NCBI RefSeq assembly: GCF_036346295.1
Contig: NZ_CP107819.1
Coordinates: 496,001 to 560,000, forward strand
Source of the DNA: Streptomyces sp. NBC_00536
Lineage (GTDB): Bacteria; Actinomycetota; Actinomycetes; Streptomycetales; Streptomycetaceae
Direction of reading: 5' to 3'
DNA length: 64,000 nt
The notes beneath the pieces were generated by a model, which did not search any database, was not told the origin of the DNA, and was given only the letters and a program-made list of their open reading frames with translations. The position numbers and the translations under genes were made by a program. This document shows, piece by piece, positions 33,065-40,695 of this stretch; position 1 is the stretch's first letter; each line of letters opens with the position of its first letter.

Positions 33065-33303
33065 TACGTCAGGTCGAACTCGCCGCCGCGCGCGCCCAGC
33101 ACGAACTTGCGCCACTCGTCCGGCGCGAAGATCAGCGAGGGGCTCTCGGGCCGCTCGCTGTTGCGCATCGCGATGAAGCCCTCGACGAAGGCGATCTGGA
33201 CGTCACCGGCTCCCCGGCTGCTCGACTGCCAGTCCGCCCCGCTGAGATCGAGGTCCGGCTTGTCCCAGCCGGCGAAGGGCTTCGAAGTCATGCTCTCGGC
33301 CAC
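33064..33303 (-). CDS. DUF397-family protein, without an adjacent XRE partner
   Basis: The 79-aa product has the DUF397 pattern: DWQSSSRG, FVEGFIAMRNSERPESPSLIFAPDEWRKFVLGARGGEFDL. The family usually sits next to a helix-turn-helix XRE regulator (the WhiJ/AbaA-type pairs of Streptomyces), but no such gene adjoins this copy. GTG 33303 is preceded by GGAGGA; MTSKPFAGW could be an internal start. A 9-bp direct repeat (CTCCCGGTA twice, 33314-33331) lies just upstream. Confidence 0.88.
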   Translation of the reverse strand: MAESMTSKPFAGWDKPDLDLSGADWQSSSRGAGDVQIAFVEGFIAMRNSERPESPSLIFAPDEWRKFVLGARGGEFDLT

Positions 33304-33444
33304 GTGCGTGCTCCTCCCGGTACTCCCGGTACGTCGTCCGGGGGCCAGGTTAACCACCACCGGCCGTGCCGGACAGGGCGCGGTGCGTCACCGGGCGGCG
33401 GGCCCGGCTCCGCTGTCCGGAAACCGATTTCCGTCCCAGGGGCC

Positions 33445-34620
33445 TCAGTTGGCCGGTTCCTCCGCTCCCACCAGCCACATCGCGAAGAACTGCGCACCGC
33501 CGCCGTACGCGTGCCCCATCGCCCGTCTGGCCCCCTCCACCTGGTGTTCTCCGGCCTGCCCGCGCACCTGGAGGGCGGCCTCCGCGAAGCGGATCATGCC
33601 CGAGGCGCCGATGGGGTTGGTGGACAGGACGCCGCCCGACGGGTTGACCGGGAGGTCCCCGTCGAGTTCGGTGACCCCGGCCTCGGTCAGCTTCCAGCCT
33701 TCGCCCTCGTCCGCGAATCCGAGGTTCTCCAGCCACATCGGCTCGTACCAGGAGAAGGGCACGTACATCTCCACCGCGTCGATCTCGCGGCGCGGGTCGG
33801 TGATGCCCGCCTGCCGGTAGACGTCGGCGGCGCAGTCCTTGCCCGCCTGCGGCGAGACGAAGTCCTTGCCCGCGAAGAGGGTCGGCTCGCTGCGCATCGC
33901 CCCGCCGTGCACCCAGGCCGGCGGCTTCGGCGAACGGGCCGCGCCCGCCCGGTCGGTGAGGATCATCGCGCAGGCCCCGTCGGAGGACGGGCAGGTCTCG
34001 GAGTAGCGGATCGGGTCCCACAGCATCGGCGACGCCTGGACCTTCTCCAGGGTGATGTCGTGCTCGTGCAGGTGCGCGTAGGGATTCTTGAGCGCGTTGC
34101 GCCGGTCCTTGTAGGCGACGAGCGAGCCGACCGTGTCGGGCGCGCCGGTCCGCCGCATGTACGCCCGCACGTGCGGGGCGAAGAAGCCGCCCGCGCCCGC
34201 CAGCAGCGGCTGCTGGAAGGGAACCGGCAGGGACAGGCCCCACATGGCGTTGGACTCGGACTGCTTCTCGAACGCCAGGGTCAGCACGGTCCGGTGGACC
34301 CGGGCGGCGATCAGATTGGCCGCGACCAGCGCGGTCGAGCCCCCCACCGACCCGGCGGTGTGCACGCGCAGCATCGGTTTGCCGACCGCGCCCAGGGCGT
34401 CGGCCAGGTACAGCTCCGGCATCATCACGCCCTCGAAGAAGTCGGGGGCCTTGCCGATGACGACGGCGTCGATGTCCGCCCAGGTCAGACCGGCGTCGGC
34501 CAGGGCGCGGACGGCCGCCTCGCGGACCAGTCCGGCGATGGAGACGTCGTGGCGGGCGGCCACGTGCTTGGTCTGGCCGATGCCGATGACGGCGACCGGT
34601 TCCTTGCCCGGGGTGCTCAT
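33445..34620 (-). CDS. thiolase-fold lipid-transfer-like protein (Ltp type), large partner
   Basis: The 391-aa protein has the thiolase fold (AVIGIGQTKHVAARHDVSIAGLVREAA, VVIGKAPDFFEGVMMPELYLADALG, NPSGGVLSTNPIGASGMIRFAEAAL). The nucleophile region reads HTAGSVGGSTAL with no Cys, and the usual GHP histidine is replaced by Asn in TNP, so classical thiolase chemistry is unlikely. Actinobacterial Ltp proteins of this kind work with DUF35 partners as retro-aldolases in steroid side-chain degradation. It overlaps the upstream thiolase-like gene by 4 nt (ATGA) and belongs to an operon with the DUF35 and crotonase genes. Confidence 0.88.
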   Translation of the reverse strand: MSTPGKEPVAVIGIGQTKHVAARHDVSIAGLVREAAVRALADAGLTWADIDAVVIGKAPDFFEGVMMPELYLADALGAVGKPMLRVHTAGSVGGSTALVAANLIAARVHRTVLTLAFEKQSESNAMWGLSLPVPFQQPLLAGAGGFFAPHVRAYMRRTGAPDTVGSLVAYKDRRNALKNPYAHLHEHDITLEKVQASPMLWDPIRYSETCPSSDGACAMILTDRAGAARSPKPPAWVHGGAMRSEPTLFAGKDFVSPQAGKDCAADVYRQAGITDPRREIDAVEMYVPFSWYEPMWLENLGFADEGEGWKLTEAGVTELDGDLPVNPSGGVLSTNPIGASGMIRFAEAALQVRGQAGEHQVEGARRAMGHAYGGGAQFFAMWLVGAEEPAN

Positions 34621-35681
34621 GCCCGTTCCCCTTCCAGGACGGCGACCAGGTTCTGCTGGAGGCAGGGGCCGGAGGTGGCGTGCGCGACGGCCCGGTCGGA
34701 CTCGCCGCGGTGGATCCGGGCGGCGGCCTCGCCGATCCGGATGAGCCCGGCCGCCATCACCGGGTTGGCCGCGAGCGCCCCGCCGGACGGGTTGACGCGC
34801 ACGGCGTCGCCGAGCCCGAGGGCCTTGCGCAGCACCACTTCCTGGGCGGAGAACGGCGCGTGCAGCTCGGCGGTGTCGACGGGCGCGTCGAAGACCCCGG
34901 CGCGCTCGGCCGCAAGCCGGGTGGACGGGGAGTCGGTGAGGTCGCGCAGGCCCAGGCTGTGGGCCTCGATGCGGTGGTCGATGCCGGTGATCCAGGCGGG
35001 GCGCGCGCACAGGGCGCGCGCCGTGTCACCGGCCGCGAGGATCACGGCGGCCGCGCCGTCGCCGATGGGCGGGCAGTCGCCCGTGCGCAGCGGCCGGACC
35101 TGGTAGTCGCCCTGCGGGACGGCGCCGCTGAGCTGGGCGTGCGGGTTGCCGGTGGCGTCGGCCCGGCTGCGGGCGCCGATCGCGGCCAGCGCCTCCTCGT
35201 CGGTCTCCCCCGCGTCGATCAGCGCCTGCGCCTGGAGGGCGGCCAGGGCCACCGAGTCGGGCCAGAGGGGGGCGACGTAGTACGGGTCGAGCTGGCGGGT
35301 CAGGACGTCGCGGACGGATCCCGGGGAGGACTTCCCGTAGGCGTAGACGAGCGCGGTGTCGGCCTCGCCGGTCTGGATCTTGACCCAGGCCTCGTAGAGC
35401 GCCCAGGCGCCGTCCATCTCCACGTGGGACTCGGAGATCGGCGGCCAGGCGCCGACGCCGTCGAGGGTCATGGTGAACGAGAAGGCCCGGCCCGCCAGGT
35501 AGTCGCTGGAGCCGGAGCAGGTGAAGCCGATCTCCCCGGCCTTCAGCCCGGTCTGGGCGAGGACCCGGTGCAGGACCGGCATGACCATCTCGACTTCGCT
35601 CAGCTCGTCGGTGCGGCGCAGGTGGTCGCTCTGGGCGAAGGCGACGACCGCGACCTCGCGGGACGCGCGTGCGCGGGCCAT
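34617..35681 (-). CDS. thiolase-fold lipid-transfer-like protein, small partner
   Basis: The 354-aa protein is another thiolase-fold member (AVVAFAQSDHLRRTDELSEVEMVMPVL, IGFTCSGSSDYLAGRAFSFTMTL, CPPIGDGAAAVILAAGD, NPSGGALAANPVMAAGLIRIGEAA). As in its partner, no Cys is present at the nucleophile position (SESHVEMDGAWALYEA) and the GHP motif is ANP. Two such proteins encoded side by side with a DUF35 protein suggest a hetero-oligomeric complex. Its ATG shares one base with the DUF35 stop, and its own stop overlaps the next start, indicating tight translational coupling. Confidence 0.87.
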   Translation of the reverse strand: MARARASREVAVVAFAQSDHLRRTDELSEVEMVMPVLHRVLAQTGLKAGEIGFTCSGSSDYLAGRAFSFTMTLDGVGAWPPISESHVEMDGAWALYEAWVKIQTGEADTALVYAYGKSSPGSVRDVLTRQLDPYYVAPLWPDSVALAALQAQALIDAGETDEEALAAIGARSRADATGNPHAQLSGAVPQGDYQVRPLRTGDCPPIGDGAAAVILAAGDTARALCARPAWITGIDHRIEAHSLGLRDLTDSPSTRLAAERAGVFDAPVDTAELHAPFSAQEVVLRKALGLGDAVRVNPSGGALAANPVMAAGLIRIGEAAARIHRGESDRAVAHATSGPCLQQNLVAVLEGERA

Positions 35682-36664
35682 CAGATCAGCTCCTTGTACA
35701 CGTCGTAGTCGGCGTCGGGCTCACCGGTGGGCCGGTAGTGGTCGGGGTGGCTGCCGCCCTCGGTCCAGACCGGCTCCACGCGCAGGCCCATCCGGACCTG
35801 GTCGTAGGGGATGCCGCCGATCCGGCCGTGCAGGGCGAGACCGGCGCCGTCGAGGGCGATGTGCGCGTAGACGTAGGGGACTTCGATGTCGAGGTTGCGG
35901 GCCTTGATGTTGACGATGCAGTAGGTGGTGACGGTGCCGGCCGGACCGACCTCCACCCGGTCGGTGGTCGCGACGCCGCAGGTGGGGCACGCGCCGCGCG
36001 GGGGGACGTACACCTTGTGGCAGGAGGGGCAGCGTTCGCCGATGGTGCGGCGCTCGGCGAGCCCGTTGATGTACGCGGTCTGGGCGCGGCCGGGGCTGTA
36101 GACGTAGTCGAGGCGGGCCTCGGCGACGATGCCGGTGACCGCGTCCTCGAAGACGCCGTCGTGCGGCTGCCCGGCGGGAGCGGCCTCTCCCTCGTGCGGG
36201 TCCCCGTGCTCGTCCTCGTACGGTTCGAAGCAGGCGATGTCGGTGATCGCCCCGGTCCGCTCCGCGGCCCACCGGATCCGGACCCTCATCCCGCTGCGGA
36301 CGGCCTCCGGGCCGGGCGCGTCGAGCGCGTGCAGCAGGGCGGTGTCGGCGCCGTCGAGCCGTACGAGCACCCAGGCGAAGGGGGTGGCGAGGGGCTGCTG
36401 GGGGCGGGGGTCGGCGTTCCAGGCCCAGGTCGTGACGGTACCGGTGGCGCCGACCTCGACGAGGTCCCGGATCTCCTCGGCGGTGACCGGGTCGTACTCG
36501 GCGGGCGGCACCATCACCCGGCCGTCGGCGGTCTTCACCCCGAGCACGACGCGCTCGCGCAGCCCGGTGAGGAAGGCGCTCTGCACGGGCCCGAGGGAGC
36601 GGGTGAAGGGGAACTCGACGACGAGGGGCGCGCGCAGCACGTCCGGTGTGGGGGCGGCTGTCAT
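35681..36664 (-). CDS. tandem DUF35 (Zn-ribbon/OB-fold) acyl-CoA-binding protein
   Basis: The 327-aa protein contains two DUF35 OB-folds. The first (about 20-165) lacks the cysteine ribbon (DGRVMVPPAEYDP in its place). The second (about 190-315) has a complete zinc ribbon, CPSCHKVYVPPRGACPTC, followed by GPAGTVTTYCIVN and VPYVYAHIALDG. DUF35 proteins bind CoA thioesters and are obligate partners of thiolase-like aldolases and HMG-CoA-type enzymes. It lies directly upstream of the two thiolase-like genes with overlapping stops and starts, strongly implying one complex. Confidence 0.9.
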   Translation of the reverse strand: MTAAPTPDVLRAPLVVEFPFTRSLGPVQSAFLTGLRERVVLGVKTADGRVMVPPAEYDPVTAEEIRDLVEVGATGTVTTWAWNADPRPQQPLATPFAWVLVRLDGADTALLHALDAPGPEAVRSGMRVRIRWAAERTGAITDIACFEPYEDEHGDPHEGEAAPAGQPHDGVFEDAVTGIVAEARLDYVYSPGRAQTAYINGLAERRTIGERCPSCHKVYVPPRGACPTCGVATTDRVEVGPAGTVTTYCIVNIKARNLDIEVPYVYAHIALDGAGLALHGRIGGIPYDQVRMGLRVEPVWTEGGSHPDHYRPTGEPDADYDVYKELI

Positions 36665-36719
36665 GGGTGCTCTCCGATTCTCCGGGGCAGACGGGAAGGT
36701 GACGACAGAGCCGACGCCG

Positions 36720-37520
36720 TCAGGCGCGGCGGTAGACCGGCGGTCGCTTCTCGGCGAAGGCGCGGGCGCCCTCCTTCGCGTCGGCCGTGTCGAAGACCGG
36801 CCAGCCCCGGGTGAGTTCGGCGGCCAGTCCCTCCGTCTCGGTCAGCTCGGCGCTCTCGTACACCGACGCCTTGACGGCCTCGACGGCGAGCGGCCCGCAC
36901 GCGTTGACCAGTGCGGCGATCTCCAGCGCCTTCTCCAGCGCCGTGCCGTCGGGCACCACCTGCCCGATGAGGCCGATCCTGGCCGCTTCCTCGGCCCCGT
37001 ACGGCCGCCCGGTCAGCAGCATTTCGAGCGCGTGCGTGCGCGGGATCTGCCGGGGCAGCCGGACCGTCGAGCCGCCGATGGGGAACAGGCCCCGCTTGAC
37101 CTCGAAGAGGCCGAAGGTGGCGCCCGCTCCGGCCACCCGGATGTCCGTGCCCTGGAGGATCTCGGTGCCGCCCGCGACGCAGTAGCCCTCGACGGCCGCG
37201 ATGACGGGCTTGCGCGGGCGGTGGTGGCGCAGCATCGCCTTCCAGTGCAGGTCGGGGTCGGCCTTCAGCCGGTCCCGGTACTGGTCGCCCGCCATCCCCC
37301 GGCCCGCGAGGGCCTTGAGGTCCATGCCCGCGCAGAAGTCGCCGCCCGCGCCGGTCAGGACGACCGACCGGATCCCGTCGTCCGCGTCCGCTTCGAGCCA
37401 GCCGTCGTACAGCCCGACCAGCAGCGGCAGCGAGAGCGCGTTCTTCGCCTCGGGCCTGTTCATGGTGAGCACCAGCGTGGCGCCGTGCCGTTCCACGGTC
37501 AGGTGTTCTGTCCCACCCAT
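36720..37520 (-). CDS. enoyl-CoA hydratase/isomerase (crotonase family)
   Basis: The 266-aa crotonase has the oxyanion-hole segment GAGGDFCAGMDLKAL and the catalytic-region pattern CVAGGTEILQGTDIR followed by FGLFEVKRGLFPIGGSTVRL. Both catalytic glutamates of classical enoyl-CoA hydratase (in GGTE and FEV) appear present, so hydration of a 2-enoyl-CoA is plausible. GGGAGG lies 7 nt before ATG 37520. It is the first gene of the minus-strand operon (37520 to 33445) and is divergent from the acyl-CoA ligase across the TCTGA-N7-TCAGA site. Confidence 0.93.
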   Translation of the reverse strand: MGGTEHLTVERHGATLVLTMNRPEAKNALSLPLLVGLYDGWLEADADDGIRSVVLTGAGGDFCAGMDLKALAGRGMAGDQYRDRLKADPDLHWKAMLRHHRPRKPVIAAVEGYCVAGGTEILQGTDIRVAGAGATFGLFEVKRGLFPIGGSTVRLPRQIPRTHALEMLLTGRPYGAEEAARIGLIGQVVPDGTALEKALEIAALVNACGPLAVEAVKASVYESAELTETEGLAAELTRGWPVFDTADAKEGARAFAEKRPPVYRRA

Positions 37521-37583
37521 TGCCGTCCTCCCTCTCAAGACCTAGAACAGGTTGCAGGAGGGGCGGGTGCAGTTCAATAGTTT

Positions 37584-37600
37584 TCTGACACCCAGTCAGA
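37584..37600. promoter_or_regulatory. operator-like repeat TCTGAC-ACCCA-GTCAGA in a divergent catabolic promoter
   Basis: Perfect 6-bp arms around 5 nt; equivalently TCTGA-N7-TCAGA, flanked by TTT on both sides. It lies 64 bp from the crotonase start (37520) and 106 bp from the ligase start (37706), so one regulator could control both directions. Same core as at 27215 and 62935. Confidence 0.65.
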
Positions 37601-37705
37601 TTTCTTGGGTGGCACCCTTCCCACTTGGCAGGCACGGCGCTCTAATGGCCGCCGTGCCGCCCAGCGCGGCTCTGTCATGCGGATTTTCCGGGGTCAGGAG
37701 GAACG

Positions 37706-39334
37706 GTGGAGTACAACCTTGCCGACCTGTTCGAGTCGGTCGTCGACGTGGTTCCCGACCGCGAGGCCCTTGTGTACGTGGACCACCCGGGCACGGGCGC
37801 GGAGCGCCGCCTCACGTACGGAGAGCTGGACGCGGCGGCGAACCGGATCGCGCACCACCTGCTGGACAGCGGGCTGAAGGCCGGCGAGCACCTGGGCCTT
37901 CACCTCTACAACGGCGTCGAGTACCTGCAGACCGTCCTGGCCGCCCTCAAGGCACGGCTCGTCCCGGTCAACGTCAACTACCGCTACGTGGAAGAGGAAC
38001 TGGTCTACCTCTACCGCGACGCGGACCTCGCGGCGCTCGTCTTCGACGCCGAGTTCACCGAACGGGTCGCGGGCGCCCTGCCGCAGACCGAGAAGCTGCG
38101 CCACCTCATCCGCGTGGGGACGGCTCCCGCCGACGCCCCGCACCTGGACGCCGTACCGTACGCCGAGGCCGAGGCGGCCGGGTCCGACGGGCGCGGCTTC
38201 GGCCCGCGTTCGCCCGACGACCTCTTCATCATCTACACCGGCGGCACCACCGGCATGCCCAAGGGCGTCATGTGGCGCCAGGAAGACCTGTTCTTCGCCG
38301 GGCTGTTCGGCGGCGAGCCCTCGGGGCAGCCGGTGCGGCGGCCGGAGGAACTCGCCGAGCGGGTCGCGAAGAACAGCCCCGGGCTGACCTTCTTCCCCGC
38401 TCCCCCGCTGATGCACGGCACCTCGACGCTGACCTCGTTCGTCGCCTTCAACTACGGGCAGCGGGTGGCGATCCACCGCAAGTACACGCCCGAGGACGTG
38501 ATCCGCACGATCGCGAAGGAGAAGGTCTCCAGCGTCTCCCTGGTCGGCGACGCGATGCTCCGGCCGCTCATCGACGCGCTGCGCGGGCCGCTGCGGGGCG
38601 CCGACCTGTCGTCGCTGTTCAGCGTCTCCTCCTCCGGGGCGATCATGTCGGAGACGGTGCGCGCCGAATTCCAGGCGCTGGCCCCGCACGTGATGCTGCT
38701 GAACAACTTCGGCTCGTCCGAGTCCGGTTCCAACGGCCGGGCGACCAGCGACTCCGGCCCGGAGAAGGGGTTCCGGCTGGAGGTCAACGACCGTACGCAG
38801 GTGGTGGATCCGGTGACGCACGAGCCGGTGGCGGTCGGCGAACCCGGGCGGCTCGCGCAGCGCGGGCACGTGCCGCTCGGCTACTACAACGACCCCGTCA
38901 AATCGGCGGAGACCTTCTTCCGGAAGGGCGCGGAGCGCTGGGTGCTGCTCGGCGACATGGCGACGGTCGACGGGGACGGCATCGTCACGATCCTCGGGCG
39001 CGGCTCGCAGTGCATCAACACCGGTGGCGAGAAGGTCTATCCGGAGGAGGTCGAGCAGGCCCTCAAGTCGCATCCGGACGTCTACGACGCCCTCGTGGCC
39101 GGGGTCGCCGACGCGAAGTGGGGCAACCACGTCGCGGCGGTGGTCCAGGTGCGCGCGGGCGCGGCCGAACCCACCCTGGAGGAGATCCAGGTGCACTGCC
39201 GCACCCGGCTCGCCGGGTACAAGATCCCGCGCCAGCTGGTCATCGCGCCGAGCATCCAGCGCTCCCCCAGCGGCAAGGCGGACTACCGGTGGGCGAAGGC
39301 GGTGGCCTCGGAGGCGGAGCGGGCGCAGGCCTGA
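37706..39334 (+). CDS. acyl-CoA synthetase (FadD type)
   Basis: The 542-aa adenylate-forming enzyme has the AMP-binding signature IIYTGGTTGMPKGVMW (about residue 174), LLNNFGSSESG, the hinge-region GRGSQCINTGGEKVYPEEVEQAL and the catalytic A10 lysine in SPSGKADYRW. Long-branch actinobacterial relatives activate steroid side chains or medium/long fatty acids. GTG 37706 has AGGAGGAA as ribosome-binding site. It is divergent from the crotonase/thiolase operon and shares its operator-like element, so it probably supplies the CoA ester for those enzymes. Substrate inferred from context only. Confidence 0.93.
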   Translation: MEYNLADLFESVVDVVPDREALVYVDHPGTGAERRLTYGELDAAANRIAHHLLDSGLKAGEHLGLHLYNGVEYLQTVLAALKARLVPVNVNYRYVEEELVYLYRDADLAALVFDAEFTERVAGALPQTEKLRHLIRVGTAPADAPHLDAVPYAEAEAAGSDGRGFGPRSPDDLFIIYTGGTTGMPKGVMWRQEDLFFAGLFGGEPSGQPVRRPEELAERVAKNSPGLTFFPAPPLMHGTSTLTSFVAFNYGQRVAIHRKYTPEDVIRTIAKEKVSSVSLVGDAMLRPLIDALRGPLRGADLSSLFSVSSSGAIMSETVRAEFQALAPHVMLLNNFGSSESGSNGRATSDSGPEKGFRLEVNDRTQVVDPVTHEPVAVGEPGRLAQRGHVPLGYYNDPVKSAETFFRKGAERWVLLGDMATVDGDGIVTILGRGSQCINTGGEKVYPEEVEQALKSHPDVYDALVAGVADAKWGNHVAAVVQVRAGAAEPTLEEIQVHCRTRLAGYKIPRQLVIAPSIQRSPSGKADYRWAKAVASEAERAQA

Positions 39335-39366
39335 CGCGGGCGAACCGGCGCGCGGGTCCGGCCGGG

Positions 39367-39582
39367 TCAGAGGTCGACGCGGAGTTCCGCGGCCAGGGCA
39401 CGGCTCCAGTGCGCGAGTTCCTGGCGGCCGATGCCCTGGCCGAGCACCTCGGCCTGCTCGTCGGTCAGCCGCGGCGGTCCGGGATCCTCCAGCAGCCGGG
39501 ACACCTCGGCCAGCAACCCGACCAGGCGCCGCGCGCCGGAGGCGCTCAGCCGCACCGATACCGCGGGGTCGATGACGGACAT
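39367..39582 (-). CDS. small hypothetical protein (71 aa)
   Basis: The frame encodes a short helical protein (MSVIDPAVSVRLSASGARRLVGLLAEVSRLLEDP in its first half, then DEQAEVLGQGIGRQELAHWSRALAAEL). No known domain. GGGAGG lies 8 nt before ATG 39582; a GTG six bases earlier is an alternative. It sits between the ligase (convergent) and the hydrolase gene (same strand). Confidence 0.6.
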   Translation of the reverse strand: MSVIDPAVSVRLSASGARRLVGLLAEVSRLLEDPGPPRLTDEQAEVLGQGIGRQELAHWSRALAAELRVDL

Positions 39583-39658
39583 CGCCACGGCCTCCCTTCA
39601 GGGGGGTACCTGCTTCCGACGGTACGCCGACGGGCCCGCCGTCGCGCGGGAGGTGCCC

Positions 39659-40579
39659 TCAGACCCGCGTCCGCGCCCCCGCCTCCGCCTCCGCCCCTGC
39701 CAGGAACCGCTCCACCCGGGCCGCGAACCACGGCGCGTCGTCCAGCCACGGGAAGTGCGCCGCTCCCGGCTGGACGTCGTGGACCCCGTACGGGAACAGC
39801 GCGGCGATGCGCGCGGCCGGTTCGGGGCGGGGGTTGCCGTCCAGCTCCCCCGACAGGACCAGGACGTCGGCCGTGACCTCCTGGAGGGCGGCCCGGGTGG
39901 CGGGCGGGTCGAAGGCCTCGGGGGCGGCGTAGACGCCCGCCGCCTCCTCGTTCTGCTCCTCGACGCCGGCCGCCGCGTGGGCGCGGGCCGCGTCGTCCCA
40001 CTGTCCGTAGAAGAGGGGCATGGCGAGGTCCCATTCCGCATCGCCGCCACCGCCGTCGAGGATGGTCCGGTAGGCCGCGATGGCTGCGTCGTACGGCTCC
40101 CGCCCGGCCCGCAGTTCGGCCGCCTCCAGCCGCAGCTCCGGGGTGACCGGTACGTCCAGCGCCCACGCCGTGGGGGTGACCAGGACCAGGGCGCGCAGCC
40201 GTCCGGGGTGGGCGGCGGCGTAGAGCTGGGCGAGGTTGCCGCCCGCCGAGTGCGCCAGTACGTCCATGCGTTCCAGGCCGAGGTGGACCCGCAGCGCCTC
40301 TACGTCGGCGACCTGGTGGTCCACCCGGTACGTCGCCCGGTCGGCCGGCACCTCGGAGTCGCCGGTGCCGCGCAGGTCGAGAAGGATCAGGCGGCGGGTC
40401 GCCGCGAGCCCGCCGAGGTCGCCCAGGTAGACGGAGGCCCGCATGGCCCCGCCGGGGAGACAGATCAGCGGTTCCCCCTCGCCCATGGAGCGGTAGGCGA
40501 GGCGGGTGCCGTCGTGGGCCGTGAAGGAACCGGAACGGGTGTCGGAGTGCGCGTCGGAACGCGTGTGCGAGAGGGACAT
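39659..40579 (-). CDS. alpha/beta-fold hydrolase
   Basis: The 306-aa protein has the alpha/beta-hydrolase core: FTAHDGTRLAYRSMGEGEPLICLPGG (oxyanion region), LLDLRGTGDS, the nucleophile elbow VLAHSAGGN with Ser, LVLSGELDGNPRPE carrying the acid, and GAAHFPWLDD with the catalytic His. Substrate unknown; the family includes esterases, epoxide hydrolases and lactonases. ATG 40579 has GGATGG upstream; ATG 40588 is three residues longer. A near-palindrome (40600-40617) lies just upstream, suggesting local repression. Confidence 0.9.
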   Translation of the reverse strand: MSLSHTRSDAHSDTRSGSFTAHDGTRLAYRSMGEGEPLICLPGGAMRASVYLGDLGGLAATRRLILLDLRGTGDSEVPADRATYRVDHQVADVEALRVHLGLERMDVLAHSAGGNLAQLYAAAHPGRLRALVLVTPTAWALDVPVTPELRLEAAELRAGREPYDAAIAAYRTILDGGGGDAEWDLAMPLFYGQWDDAARAHAAAGVEEQNEEAAGVYAAPEAFDPPATRAALQEVTADVLVLSGELDGNPRPEPAARIAALFPYGVHDVQPGAAHFPWLDDAPWFAARVERFLAGAEAEAGARTRV

Positions 40580-40599
40580 GATCGCCATCCAATCAGGCG

Positions 40600-40617
40600 A
40601 TCACTCGTTCGAGTCAT
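40600..40617. promoter_or_regulatory. operator-like palindrome ATnACTCG-TT-CGAGTnAT
   Basis: Perfect core ACTCG-TT-CGAGT at 40603-40614, extended by matching AT pairs to 18 bp with one mismatched pair. It lies 12-21 bp upstream of the hydrolase start, where a bound repressor would block transcription or initiation. Shape and size resemble TetR-family sites. Confidence 0.5.
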
Positions 40618-40645
40618 TGATTTCCGCCACGGGCTCCGGCAGGCT

Positions 40646-40663
40646 ACCGAATGATCGGTCGGT
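40646..40663. promoter_or_regulatory. inverted repeat ACCGA-N8-TCGGT upstream of the phenylacetate-CoA ligase
   Basis: Five-base arms at 40646-40650 and 40659-40663, 33 bp before the ligase ATG at 40696. Phenylacetate-CoA ligase genes in actinobacteria are commonly controlled by TetR-family repressors, so this is a candidate operator; the regulator is not in the window. Confidence 0.35.
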
Positions 40664-40695
40664 TGGCGTCGATGGGCTCACAACGGGGTGACGAG

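Noticed and set aside
40651..40695. Earlier ATG for the phenylacetate-CoA ligase
   Set aside because: It lies inside an inverted repeat and lacks a ribosome-binding site; ATG 40696 has one.
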